A DNA stretch of 64,000 nt from GCA-020352575 sp964600365. GTDB taxonomy: Bacteria; Actinomycetota; Acidimicrobiia; Spongiisociales; JAENVV01. The notes beneath the pieces were generated by a model that worked only from the letters and a program-made list of their open reading frames with translations, did no database searches and was not told the origin of the DNA. Below are positions 51,341 through 59,908 of the stretch, in pieces. The translations under genes and the position numbers were made by a program. How positions within the stretch are numbered: the stretch's first letter is position 1; each line of letters begins with the position of its first letter. The stretch spans positions 1 to 64,000 of the forward strand of contig CAZRJG010000001.1 of NCBI GenBank assembly GCA_964600365.1, written 5' to 3'.

Positions 51341-52551
51341 CAGGATGGAACTGCGTCTGCGATGCGCTCTGCGATCGCGAGCGAGGAGGTCGCCGCTGGG
51401 CTCGGGGCGTTGCGGACGGCGACCACGCCTTCGAGCACCGAGATCCTGAAGTCGTCCACGAGGCTCCCATCCCGGTCGAGCGCCTGCGCGCGCACTCCGG
51501 CGGGCGCAGGGAGCAGGTCCCCGGGCTCGAGATCGGGGACGTACCGCGCTGCATCCCGCGCGTAGGCACGCACCGAAAGGGACCGCACCAACTCATCGAC
51601 CCCTGCCCGCCAGTGGCGGGCGACGAGGCGCCACATCCCCGGCCACCGGAGCATGTCGGCGATGTCCCTCACGTCGATGTCCCCCCACGTGTACCCGTGC
51701 CGGGAGAGGGCGAGCAGGGCGTTGGGCCCCACGAGCACCTCTCCTCCGACCGTCCTTGTGAAGTGGACGCCGAGGAAGGGGTATTGGAGGTCTGGCACCG
51801 GGTAGATGAGTCCGTTCACGAGCGACTCCCGGCCCGGCCGAAGCCGGTGGTACTCACCTCGGAACGGGACGATCCGCGGACCCCGATCGTCTCCGGCGGC
51901 CTGGGCGAGTCGATCGGATTGGGCACCGGCGGCAAGCACGACCAGGCCCGCATGCAGGTGCCCGACGCTCGTTGCCACCCGGACTCCGCCACCGCTTCGA
52001 TCGAAGTCGCGTACCTCGACCCCGGTGTGCGTGCTCCCTCCCCGGAACTCGATGTCCTCTGCGAGCGCGGAGACGACCGCGCCGTAGTCGGTGATGCCGG
52101 TGTGCGGAGACCACAACGCCCGGTGCCCGGTGGCTGCCGGTTCCAACTCGCGGATTCCTGCGGCATCGACCATTTCGAGGTCGGGGACCCCGTTGGTCGT
52201 GGCCCGACGGTGGAGTTCCTCGAGCGCGGGCACCTCCGAGCGGTCGAGTGCAATCACGAGCTTCCCGCACTCCTCGAAGGCAATACCGTGGGCGGCGGTG
52301 AACTCGGCGAGCAGTCCAACGCCACGACGACAGAGCATCGCTTTCTCCGAACCGGGCGCGTAGTAGATCCCCGCATGCACGACACCCGAGTTGTGGCCGG
52401 TCTGGTGGAACCCGAACACCTGCTCCCGCTCGACGACCGCAACCCGGGCGCCGGGACGCCGGAGCAGCAACTCGCGGGCGGTGGCGAGCCCGACGATGCC
52501 CCCGCCGACGACGACGATGTCAGCTTCGGTGGGCAGGGCCTGGGACGTCAC
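51340..52551 (-). CDS. lhgO: L-2-hydroxyglutarate oxidase-like FAD enzyme
   Basis: A 403-residue DAAO-family flavoprotein. The FAD motif ADIVVVGGGIVGLATARELL lies at 10-29; GHNSGVVHAGIYYAPGSEKA is the hallmark LhgO block; LQYPFLGVHFTRTVGGEVLVGPNA and the GDIDVRDIADMLRWPGMW helix follow. LhgO oxidises L-2-hydroxyglutarate to 2-oxoglutarate and passes electrons to the quinone pool. GTG at 52551. No operator of the neighbouring LacI-type set was seen upstream. Confidence 0.88.
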   Translation of the reverse strand: MTSQALPTEADIVVVGGGIVGLATARELLLRRPGARVAVVEREQVFGFHQTGHNSGVVHAGIYYAPGSEKAMLCRRGVGLLAEFTAAHGIAFEECGKLVIALDRSEVPALEELHRRATTNGVPDLEMVDAAGIRELEPAATGHRALWSPHTGITDYGAVVSALAEDIEFRGGSTHTGVEVRDFDRSGGGVRVATSVGHLHAGLVVLAAGAQSDRLAQAAGDDRGPRIVPFRGEYHRLRPGRESLVNGLIYPVPDLQYPFLGVHFTRTVGGEVLVGPNALLALSRHGYTWGDIDVRDIADMLRWPGMWRLVARHWRAGVDELVRSLSVRAYARDAARYVPDLEPGDLLPAPAGVRAQALDRDGSLVDDFRISVLEGVVAVRNAPSPAATSSLAIAERIADAVPS

Positions 52552-52575
52552 GGGTCGATCGTACGACGAGCAGAC

Positions 52576-52619
52576 GGGATGGGCGAAGGGAGGAGGTGCA
52601 GTCGCCCTTCGCCCATCCC
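52576..52619 (-). terminator. Terminator hairpin of the E2-like gene
   Basis: GGGATGGGCGAAGGG and its exact complement (15 bp) flank a 14-nt loop, directly downstream of the E2-like stop codon. Confidence 0.8.
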
Positions 52620-53887
52620 TAGGTCAGTTCCTGCTCCCACGCCCAGGACTCGAGGTTCTCGCGAACCCTCTGCAGGAATGTCAGGGCACTGGCGGTCGTG
52701 AGGGTCCCCCCTGTCCACGCGAGCCCGAGGTGACCGATCGCGCGGATCGCCAGCGACTCCTCCCCCGTCGGTCCGGTGACGACCGTCGGCCGCCGACGCA
52801 CTGCGTCGATGACGAGGACCGGGGCACTGGTCCCCAGTGCGGGGATGGAGCGCGACGACCCGAGGGCGCCCGGGTGGGCGAGGACGAGACCAACGGCGCC
52901 GTCGGTCGGTTCGAGCGACTCGAGGCGGCGGGCGAGGCCCTCGAGGCGAAGGTCGTCTGCGTCGGGCACCACTGCGATTGCCTCCTCGGCTCCCACGACA
53001 CATCCGATGGGACCGTCGATCCCGTCGACGTGGCGGATGGCGTCGAGCGCCGCACGGGCGACGAAGGGCAGGACCGAGAGGCCCGGTCGGCCACCACGAA
53101 GACGTTCGATCCGCTCGAATCCCACCTCGACCTCGGCGAATCCCCGAGCGCTGGACGGTGCAGCAGCGGGAGCGGGGGGACCGCTGGCGGCCGTCGCAGG
53201 AGTGCTGACAGGCGGGTTGGCGAGGAAGTCCTCCACATCGGCGCGGGTGAGGCGCCCGCCCGTCCCGGTCGCAGGGACCTCGCCCGGCCGGAGCCCTTGC
53301 TCGGAGAGCAGCCGGGCAACTGCGGGCGTGAGGACCTCCCCACGATCGATGGTGCTCGGGGCCCCGGATGCCACGGGAGCAGGGGTCGGCTCGGCTGGAG
53401 GCGCAGGGGCCGGAACGTCCAGCACGGCGAGGACATCTGCCTTCGTGATTCGACCGTCGCGTCCCGTGCCCTCCATGTCGGACAGGTCGAGGTCGTGCTC
53501 GGCGGCGAGTCGCCGCACCACCGGGGAGAGTCGGTCACCCGATGGGAGCGCCGCCGTGACCGTCGGCTTCGGCGCAGAGGCTGCAGGACTCGGGGTCGCC
53601 GCGGGCTCGGGTGCGGACACCGGGGCCGTGGAGGTCGACCGCTCCTCCTCGTCGCCCGAGATGATCGCAATCGGGGCACCGACGTCGACCGTCTCGCCCT
53701 CTGCGACGAGGAGCTCGATGATCGTGCCGGCGGTGGGGCTGGGGACCTCGGTGTCCACCTTGTCGGTGGCGATCTCGAGGAGGACATCACCCTCCCCGAC
53801 CGTGTCGCCAACCTGCTTCGCCCACCGCAGGACCGTTCCGTCGGCGACCGTCTCCCCAAGCTGCGGCATGCGGATGGTGGTGGCCAT
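52619..53887 (-). CDS. Dihydrolipoamide acyltransferase (E2)-like protein with degenerate catalytic domain
   Basis: A 422-residue protein. A lipoyl domain (1-78) carries the lipoylation Lys43 in TDKVDTEVPS. Ala/Pro linkers lead to two peripheral-subunit-binding domains (about 119-156, RLSPVVRRLAAEHDLDL; and 186-223, LTPAVARLLSEQGLRP). The C-terminal part (about 245-422) aligns to E2 acyltransferase but is short, and where the HxxxDG catalytic motif should be it reads GHLGLAWTGG. No E1 or E3 gene is adjacent. Start ATG 53887, 20 bases from a LacI-type operator. Confidence 0.8.
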   Translation of the reverse strand: MATTIRMPQLGETVADGTVLRWAKQVGDTVGEGDVLLEIATDKVDTEVPSPTAGTIIELLVAEGETVDVGAPIAIISGDEEERSTSTAPVSAPEPAATPSPAASAPKPTVTAALPSGDRLSPVVRRLAAEHDLDLSDMEGTGRDGRITKADVLAVLDVPAPAPPAEPTPAPVASGAPSTIDRGEVLTPAVARLLSEQGLRPGEVPATGTGGRLTRADVEDFLANPPVSTPATAASGPPAPAAAPSSARGFAEVEVGFERIERLRGGRPGLSVLPFVARAALDAIRHVDGIDGPIGCVVGAEEAIAVVPDADDLRLEGLARRLESLEPTDGAVGLVLAHPGALGSSRSIPALGTSAPVLVIDAVRRRPTVVTGPTGEESLAIRAIGHLGLAWTGGTLTTASALTFLQRVRENLESWAWEQELT

Positions 53888-53906
53888 GCGTGACTCCTTG
53901 CGAATT

Positions 53907-53918
53907 GCAATCGTTTGT
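53907..53918. promoter_or_regulatory. LacI-type operator GCAATCGTTTGT
   Basis: Imperfect dyad GCAATCGTTTGT in the 65-base spacer between the divergent E2-like and AhpD-like genes. It matches 10 of 12 positions of GCAATCGATTGC found before lacI-cluster genes. Confidence 0.6.
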
Positions 53919-53952
53919 AGCAGACTCCGGGGCCCCACGCAACGGAGGAGAC

Positions 53953-54516
53953 ATGCCGCGTATCCCGTATCCCGACCTCGACGCCATCACCGACCCCGAA
54001 TCCCTCGAGATCCTCGACCGGGCCCGGCGGGTCGGCACGCCCCGCCCCGAGAGCCAGGCGATCCGCTCTCGCGTGCCCGCAGTGCTCAAGACCTTTTCAG
54101 CGGCGTGGCAGGAAACCTTCGTCGAGGGCGTCGTCGACCACGACCTCAAGGAGCTCTGCCGGGTGTACGTGAGCAAGACCGTTGACTGCGGGTACTGCGG
54201 CGCTCAGCGCTCAGTCGATGCCTCCACCTCCGAGGACCACTACGACGAGATCCAGCTCTACGGGCAGAGCGACAAGTACACCGAACGCGAGAAGGCAGCC
54301 CTTGCCTACACCGACGCAATCGTGTGGAACCCCGACTTCTCCGACGATGCCCTCTGGGAACGCCTCGACGCACACTTCACTGCCGAGGAGCTCGTCGAGC
54401 TGGGCTACTTCGTCGCCATCACCTCGGGGCAGCAGCGGTGGATCAAGACCCTCCAGTTGGGACACCGCGAGGTCATGGCCGACACCGACGCCGGCCTCCT
54501 CGAGGCAACGACCTAG
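53953..54516 (+). CDS. Carboxymuconolactone decarboxylase/AhpD-family protein
   Basis: A 187-residue protein with the CMD/AhpD fold: VDHDLKELCRVYVSKTVDCGYCGAQRS carries the redox pair Cys79/Cys82 (CGYC), followed by ALAYTDAIVWNPDFSDDALWERLDAHFTAEE. AhpD couples lipoylated E2 to peroxiredoxin in some actinobacteria, so its divergence from a lipoyl-bearing E2-like gene across a shared operator is suggestive. The family His after CxxC is not at the usual place. ATG at 53953 follows GGAGGAG. Confidence 0.85.
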   Translation: MPRIPYPDLDAITDPESLEILDRARRVGTPRPESQAIRSRVPAVLKTFSAAWQETFVEGVVDHDLKELCRVYVSKTVDCGYCGAQRSVDASTSEDHYDEIQLYGQSDKYTEREKAALAYTDAIVWNPDFSDDALWERLDAHFTAEELVELGYFVAITSGQQRWIKTLQLGHREVMADTDAGLLEATT

Positions 54517-54522
54517 ACACCC

Positions 54523-56775
54523 CTACGCACCCGCTGGTGCGCGGGCGGAGCGGATCGCCTCCCAGACCCGTGCGGGGGTGAGCGGGAACGCGAGGTCGTC
54601 GACGCCGAGTGGCTCGAGGGCATCGAGCGTCGCGTTGAGGATTGCCGCAGGGATCCCGATCGTGCCCGACTCGCCGAACCCCTTCGCACCGAGGGGGTTG
54701 CTGGGTGCCGGGGAGACGAGGTGGCCGAAGCGGGTCTCCGGGGCGATGATCGAGGACGGCAGCAGGTAGTTCATGAGGCTGGCACTGAGCAGTTGGCCCT
54801 GGTCGTCGTAGTCCACGACCTCCCACAGGGCCTGGCCGATCCCCTGCATGAGCGACCCCCAGATCTGGCCCCGGGCCGCCATCGGATCGATGATGTTGCC
54901 ACAGTCATCGATGACCACGAGGTGGTCGAGGAGCACCTCTCCGGTCTCGGGTTCCACCTCCACGACGGCGACATGGACGCCGTAGGGGAAGGTCTGGAAG
55001 CCCGGTGAGTAGAACTCCTCCTCCCGGAGCACGACGCCTTGCCGTTGTGCCTCGGCGTACACCTCCGCGAGACCGACGCCCGGGCCGTGGCGCTCGGCGA
55101 CCGAGACCACTCCGTCGTCGATGTCGAGTTCCCCGGGTTCGGCGTCGAGCATCGTCGACGCCACCTGGAGGATGCGCTCTCGCACCACGCCTGCGGTGCG
55201 GTGCACGGCCGACCCGCCGATCTGGGTCGAGCGACTCGCGAAGCTGCCAACACCGGCGGGCACTTCGGCGGTGTCGCCCTGGATGACCTTCACCCTCTCG
55301 AGCGGAGTGGGGATCACCTCGGCGGCAAGCTTCGCCCACACCGTCTCATGGCTCATGCCGGCAGATGCCGACCCGGAGCGCACGATGAGCCCCCCGTCGG
55401 CCGCCACCTCCACCGAGCCGTACTCGCCCGACGTGGGAGCGCCTCCGGCTCGCTCGACGAACGAAGAGAACCCTATGCCAAGTTGCCGCCCACCCTCGGA
55501 CCGACGTCGTGCCTGCTCGGCACGGAGGCCGTCGAGGTCCATGGCCTCCAGCGCCAGCGTGAGCGAGCGGGGGTAGTCACCCGAGTCGTACAGCGCTCCG
55601 GAGGCCGTCTCGTACGGGAGTTGCTCGGGACGGAGCATGTTCTTGGTGCGTACCGTCACGGGGTCGACGCCGGCCGCCCGCGCGAATGCGTCCACGGCGC
55701 GCTCGATCGCGAGCACCGCCTCGGGGCGACCCGCCCCGCGGTAGGAACCGATCGGAGCACGGTTCGTGACGACCGTCGTCACGCCGAGCCGCACCTCATC
55801 CCACTCGTAGAGGCCGGGGGCGACGAGGCGGGTGAAGAGGGGGATCTGGGATCCGTTGTGGGGGTAGGCACCGACTTCGGCCTCGATGCGGAGGTCGAGT
55901 CGTCGCATGGCACCCGATCGGTCGCCGCCGATCATCACCCGGTGGCGCATGCCACGTCCGTGGGTGCCTCCACTGAGCGCCTCCCTGCGGCCTTGGATCC
56001 AGGCGACCGGACGCCCGAGACGCCGAGCCATCTCGGCGACGACGAGGTACTCGGGGTACAGCATGTGCTTCATGCCGAACGCCCCACCCACGTCGGGGAG
56101 TACGACGCGGACCGAGTCGGCAGGGAGCCCGAGGAACGACGACACCTGGTCTCGGAACCTGTGCGGCGCGGCGTGGGAAGGACGGAGCACGAGGCCCTCC
56201 CCTTCGGGTTCGGCGAGGATGCCGAGGGGTTCGATCGGCGTGGGGGCGAGTCGGGGGCTGTGGACGACGACCTCGATCTCGACCTCGTCGACGCCGCGGC
56301 GCATGGCACCACCCTCGGGTTCGTCGTGCATCACGACGTTGGTGCCCTCGTCGGGGTGGAGGATGGACACATCGGCAAGGGCGGCGTCGTAGTCGGGGAC
56401 CACGGGCAGCTCGTCGAGCTCAAGCCAGGCGAGCTCGGCGGCGTCGGCCGCCGCAGCGGCGCTCGTCGCCACGACGGCGGCAACGGGCTCCCCCACGTAG
56501 CGGACGACGCCGGCGGCGAGCACGGGACGGACCATCCCCTCGGCAGCGGGACCACGCCCCGTGGAGCCGGGGATCGCATCCAGGCCGAGGTCGGCAGCCG
56601 TGACGACCGCCACCACCCCGGCGACGTCGCGGGTGGCATCGAGGTCGATCTCGTCGATCGTGGCGTGGGCGAGGGGGCTGCGCACGAAGGCGACATGGAG
56701 CGCACCCTGCGGGACGAGGTCGGCCACATAGCCACCTGTCCCCGTCACGAACCGTTCGTCTTCCACCCGGCGCAT
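54523..56775 (-). CDS. Xanthine dehydrogenase-family molybdenum hydroxylase, large subunit
   Basis: A 750-residue molybdopterin-binding subunit: GTGGYVADLVPQGALHVAFVRSPLAHA at the start, LPDVGGAFGMKHMLYPEY, GSYRGAGRPEAVLAIERAVDAFARAAG, SFASRSTQIGGSAV and NPLGAKGFGESGTIGIP with the catalytic Glu. It should hydroxylate a small heterocycle or aldehyde, or oxidise CO-like substrates. The FeS small and FAD medium subunits are not adjacent. The second ATG (56775) has better spacing from GAGGAG than 56778. A LacI-type operator lies 15 bases upstream. Confidence 0.88.
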   Translation of the reverse strand: MRRVEDERFVTGTGGYVADLVPQGALHVAFVRSPLAHATIDEIDLDATRDVAGVVAVVTAADLGLDAIPGSTGRGPAAEGMVRPVLAAGVVRYVGEPVAAVVATSAAAAADAAELAWLELDELPVVPDYDAALADVSILHPDEGTNVVMHDEPEGGAMRRGVDEVEIEVVVHSPRLAPTPIEPLGILAEPEGEGLVLRPSHAAPHRFRDQVSSFLGLPADSVRVVLPDVGGAFGMKHMLYPEYLVVAEMARRLGRPVAWIQGRREALSGGTHGRGMRHRVMIGGDRSGAMRRLDLRIEAEVGAYPHNGSQIPLFTRLVAPGLYEWDEVRLGVTTVVTNRAPIGSYRGAGRPEAVLAIERAVDAFARAAGVDPVTVRTKNMLRPEQLPYETASGALYDSGDYPRSLTLALEAMDLDGLRAEQARRRSEGGRQLGIGFSSFVERAGGAPTSGEYGSVEVAADGGLIVRSGSASAGMSHETVWAKLAAEVIPTPLERVKVIQGDTAEVPAGVGSFASRSTQIGGSAVHRTAGVVRERILQVASTMLDAEPGELDIDDGVVSVAERHGPGVGLAEVYAEAQRQGVVLREEEFYSPGFQTFPYGVHVAVVEVEPETGEVLLDHLVVIDDCGNIIDPMAARGQIWGSLMQGIGQALWEVVDYDDQGQLLSASLMNYLLPSSIIAPETRFGHLVSPAPSNPLGAKGFGESGTIGIPAAILNATLDALEPLGVDDLAFPLTPARVWEAIRSARAPAGA

Positions 56776-56790
56776 CATCGCTCCTCGGCC

Positions 56791-56802
56791 ACAATCGATT
56801 GC
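56791..56802. promoter_or_regulatory. LacI-type operator ACAATCGATTGC
   Basis: Near-perfect dyad with central CAATCGATTG, immediately upstream of the molybdenum hydroxylase start and downstream of lacI. Confidence 0.65.
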
Positions 56803-56821
56803 GAGAGCCTACCCCGAATTG

Positions 56822-57892
56822 TCACTCCTCCGGGGGGGCCGTCGACTCGCGCACGACGAGCGTCGGTGCGAGCGAGACGGCCCGGATCGGGGTCGCGTCC
56901 TTCTTGGAGTCGTCACGGTTCATCGCGTCGAGGAGCATGCGGGCGGCCATGGAGCCCATCTCGAAGTTCGGCAGGGCAACGGTCGTGAGGGGAGGATTGA
57001 TCCGGTCCATGAAGAGCGTGTCGTTGTACCCCGTCACCGACACGTCCTCGGGCACCCGCAGGCCCGCTCGTCGGAGCACATCGAGGCACCCGACGGCGAT
57101 CAGGTCGTTCGCTGCGACAAGCGCCGTGAACTCGGCTCCCGAGTCGAGCAGGTGCTGGCACGCATCTGCGCCGGGGTCGACCTGGAAGCGCTCGGCTTCG
57201 ACGATGAGGTTCGGATCGAAGTCGAGTCCCTCCATCCGCATCCAGGCCTCGAAGGCCTCCCGCCGCTTCACGGCCGTGAGCAGCGATTGCGGACCCGCCA
57301 CATGGGCGATCCGCCGATGACCGAGCGAGGCGAGGTGCTTGATGACCTGGCCGATGCCGTCGTGGTCATCGGTGGTCACGCCCGGGGCGTTCGTCGGGTT
57401 GGGGTCGGGCCAGTCCTCCCCGAGCGGGGCCTGGGATCGCAGCCGGTTGACCAAGACAATCGGGATATCCGCCTTGAGGAAGTCGGCGAGCATCGTTCCA
57501 CTCCGACGGGCGGTGGCGAGGATCAGGCCGTCGACGCGACGCTCCAGCAACGTTGTCGTCACCGTTCGCTCCGTCTCCGTGTTGTTGTCGCCGTTCGCCA
57601 CGAGGACGGAGTACCCGGCCTCTGCAAGGACAGCCTCGGCGCCACGGAAGATCGGCGGGAAGAGGGGGTTCATGAGGTCCGGGACCACCATGCCGACGGT
57701 GTGGGTGCGGTTCGTACGGAGGCCGCGGGCGAAGGGGTGCGGCCGGTACCCGAGCCTCTTCGCCGCCTCGACGACCTTCAGTGCCGTGTTCTCGTTCACG
57801 ATCGACCGCGTCTCGGGGTTCAACGCCCGCGAAGCCGTTGAGATGTGGACGCCGGCCGCCTCGGCCACGTCGCGGAGGGTTACCTGTGCCAC
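56822..57892 (-). CDS. LacI-family transcriptional regulator
   Basis: A 356-residue regulator. The N-terminal helix-turn-helix is VTLRDVAEAAGVHISTASRALN, followed by hinge helix and a sugar-binding-protein-like sensor domain (VGMVVPDLMNPLFPPIFRGAE, TALVAANDLIAVGCLDVL, VSVTGYNDTLF). GTG at 57892 follows GGGAG. An operator-like site lies 16 bases upstream of the start, implying autoregulation, and similar sites precede the flanking genes. The effector is unknown. Confidence 0.9.
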   Translation of the reverse strand: MAQVTLRDVAEAAGVHISTASRALNPETRSIVNENTALKVVEAAKRLGYRPHPFARGLRTNRTHTVGMVVPDLMNPLFPPIFRGAEAVLAEAGYSVLVANGDNNTETERTVTTTLLERRVDGLILATARRSGTMLADFLKADIPIVLVNRLRSQAPLGEDWPDPNPTNAPGVTTDDHDGIGQVIKHLASLGHRRIAHVAGPQSLLTAVKRREAFEAWMRMEGLDFDPNLIVEAERFQVDPGADACQHLLDSGAEFTALVAANDLIAVGCLDVLRRAGLRVPEDVSVTGYNDTLFMDRINPPLTTVALPNFEMGSMAARMLLDAMNRDDSKKDATPIRAVSLAPTLVVRESTAPPEE

Positions 57893-57907
57893 GCGCTCCC
57901 TTTCTCT

Positions 57908-57920
57908 GCAATCGTTTTGC
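57908..57920. promoter_or_regulatory. LacI-type operator GCAATCGTTTTGC (lacI autoregulatory site)
   Basis: Half-sites GCAA and TTGC as in the other copies, with one extra base in the spacer, just upstream of the lacI start. Confidence 0.55.
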
Positions 57921-58063
57921 ATACTAGGAACCCGGCGACGAGGCTTCAAGCGAACTCCCGAAGACCGGGAATGCCACTGCGGAGTATGGCGTTGGCCGGC
58001 ACGAGGGGGCTTCGAGCTCCACAGACCCACATCGTCGGAACCCACGACCGTGAGCCCAAACCT

Positions 58064-58075
58064 GCAACTGATTGC
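58064..58075. promoter_or_regulatory. LacI-type operator GCAACTGATTGC
   Basis: Dyad with GCAA and TTGC half-sites four bases apart, 15 bases upstream of the osmC start. Together with the site at 57908 it brackets the 198-base lacI/osmC spacer, which holds no other recognisable feature. Confidence 0.6.
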
Positions 58076-58090
58076 ACCCAGGAGGACCCC

Positions 58091-58579
58091 ATGAGCACCA
58101 TCGTCGACGAGGTCGACCTCACCAGGCCCATCATCCGTAGGAAGGCCATCAGCGTCCGCAACGACGCAGGGATGCTCGCCATCCACGACTTCGGGGAATA
58201 CGGCTACTTCGCGACCGACGAACCGATCGCCCATGGGGGCACCGGGGAGGGTCCCTCCCCGCTCCAAACCGTCCTCGGCGCCCTCTGTGGGTGCGAGTCG
58301 GTCACGTTCAACCGCACCGCCGAAGAGTACGGCTTCTCCTACGAGGGCATTGACTTCGAGGCCGAGTACACCATCGACGTCAGGGGCCGCATGGGAGTCG
58401 ACGAAGTACGACCCCACTTCCAGACCGTGCGCGTCCAAGCGACGGTCGAAACCGACGAATCCCCCGAGCGGCTCGCCGAAGTCGTGGAGGAGACCGAACG
58501 GCGGTGCCCCGTGTTCAACCTCATCAGCGACGCCGGTGTGAGGATCCAGGTGCAGTGGGTCCGACGGCCGCTCGCCTGA
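58091..58579 (+). CDS. OsmC-family peroxiredoxin-like protein
   Basis: A 162-residue OsmC/Ohr-fold protein. The two redox Cys are in GALCGCESVTF (helix) and RRCPVFNLISDAG. The family reduces organic peroxides, sometimes through lipoylated proteins. GGAGG stands before the ATG at 58091. It is divergent from lacI, with an operator-like site between. Its tail is followed by a hairpin. Confidence 0.85.
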   Translation: MSTIVDEVDLTRPIIRRKAISVRNDAGMLAIHDFGEYGYFATDEPIAHGGTGEGPSPLQTVLGALCGCESVTFNRTAEEYGFSYEGIDFEAEYTIDVRGRMGVDEVRPHFQTVRVQATVETDESPERLAEVVEETERRCPVFNLISDAGVRIQVQWVRRPLA

Positions 58580-58583
58580 CGCG

Positions 58584-58613
58584 AGTGGGGCGCCGGCACA
58601 CGCCGACGCCCCA
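58584..58613. terminator. Bidirectional terminator hairpin
   Basis: GTGGGGCGCCGGC-ACAC-GCCGACGCCCCAC: 12 of 13 pairs with one C/A mismatch, between convergent osmC and the M24 gene. Confidence 0.7.
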
Positions 58614-58633
58614 CCGCTTCGAACAGACGGGAT

Positions 58634-59899
58634 CTAGTACGCGTTCGTGACGACGAGTTCCTCTGCGGGGAAGAGCGTGAGGAGCTGCGGGCCGTCCTTG
58701 GTGACCACGATCTCCTCCTCGATGCGTGCTGCTGATCGGCCGTCGCTGGCCGGGCAGTACGTCTCGAGGGCGAACACCATGCCCTCCTCGATCTCCACCG
58801 GGTGCTCAATCGAGTTCAGGCGGCTGATGACCGGACGCTCGTGGAGCGCCATGCCCAGGCCGTGGCCGAACTGGAGCCCGAAGGCCTCCATCTCGTTCGG
58901 GAACCCGAACTCCTCGGCCTTTGGCCACACCTTGGCGATGTCCGCCGTGGTGGCTCCCACCTTGACCTCGGCAATGGACGCATCGATCCACTCCCGGGCC
59001 TGCTTGTAGGCATCGCGGTGCGCCTGCGTCGCGCGCCCCACCGCGAACGTGCGGTAGTAGCAGGTGCGGTAGCCGTTGAACACGTGGATGATGTCGAAGT
59101 AGGCCTGGTCGCCGGGGCGGATCATCCGATCGGAGAAGACGTGCGGATGCGGGCTGCACCGCTCACCCGCGATCGAGTTGATGCCCTCGACGAACTCGGA
59201 GCCGTACTTGAGGAGCAGTTCGCTGGCCAACGCCACGATGTCGCTCTCCCGGATCCCGGGCTTCAGCTCCTCGTAGATGTGCTGGTACACCGCGTCGACC
59301 ATCGAGGCCGCCTGGCTGAGCAGCATGATCTCGTCCTGGTTCTTGATGTGGCGGGCGTCGAGCATCGTCTGCTGCCCGTCCCGCACGTCGAAGCCCACGG
59401 CTTCGAGCTGGCGGAGCATCGGCATCTCAATCACGTCGACGCCGAGTGGCTCGTCTCCGAGGCCCTCCGCATCGAGGATCGACTTGAGCTCCTTGGCAGC
59501 CGCCTCCGGGAGGCCGGCGTCGGGGGCGATCGCACCCATGAGGCCGGTGTTGCCGCCCACCGAGTGCTCGGGCTTGATCCAGGGTGCCTGTGTGTGATGG
59601 GCCTTGGCCGCAGAGCCGAAGTCCCAGATGCGAGGTTCACCCTTGCGGGTCAGCAGGGCGTACCGCTCGCACTTGCCGTACGCCCAGTAGCCGATGGTGG
59701 TGGCGGTGACGTACCGGATGTTGCTCGTGTCGAACAGCAGGATGGCACCGAGGTCGCTGGCCTCCAGCGCCTCGACGGCCCGCTTGAGGCGGTACTCGCG
59801 GAGCCGCTGGAAGTTGACGCGCTCCTCCCAATCGACGCCCATCACACCCGGGGCGGGGATGCTCGTCTGTGCGAACTCGGCTTCGAGTGGATTGATCAT
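58634..59899 (-). CDS. M24-family Xaa-Pro peptidase-like hydrolase
   Basis: A 421-residue M24 protein with a creatinase N-domain and pita-bread C-domain: YFDIIHVFNGYRTCYYRTFAVG, FGHGLGMALHERP, MVFALETYCP and RIEEEIVV. Four of the five usual metal ligands are recognisable; the second Asp of the GYxxDxxR block is Cys (GYRTCYYR). Family members include Xaa-Pro peptidases, ectoine hydrolase and DMSP lyase DddP; the sequence alone does not decide. ATG at 59899 follows AAGGAAG, 9 bases after the dehydrogenase gene. Confidence 0.8.
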   Translation of the reverse strand: MINPLEAEFAQTSIPAPGVMGVDWEERVNFQRLREYRLKRAVEALEASDLGAILLFDTSNIRYVTATTIGYWAYGKCERYALLTRKGEPRIWDFGSAAKAHHTQAPWIKPEHSVGGNTGLMGAIAPDAGLPEAAAKELKSILDAEGLGDEPLGVDVIEMPMLRQLEAVGFDVRDGQQTMLDARHIKNQDEIMLLSQAASMVDAVYQHIYEELKPGIRESDIVALASELLLKYGSEFVEGINSIAGERCSPHPHVFSDRMIRPGDQAYFDIIHVFNGYRTCYYRTFAVGRATQAHRDAYKQAREWIDASIAEVKVGATTADIAKVWPKAEEFGFPNEMEAFGLQFGHGLGMALHERPVISRLNSIEHPVEIEEGMVFALETYCPASDGRSAARIEEEIVVTKDGPQLLTLFPAEELVVTNAY

Positions 59900-59908
59900 G
59901 GCTTCCTT

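Noticed and set aside
58634..59899. DMSP lyase DddP
   Set aside because: M24 membership is clear, but the active-site pattern differs (GYRTCYYR) and DddP-specific residues could not be confirmed by eye.
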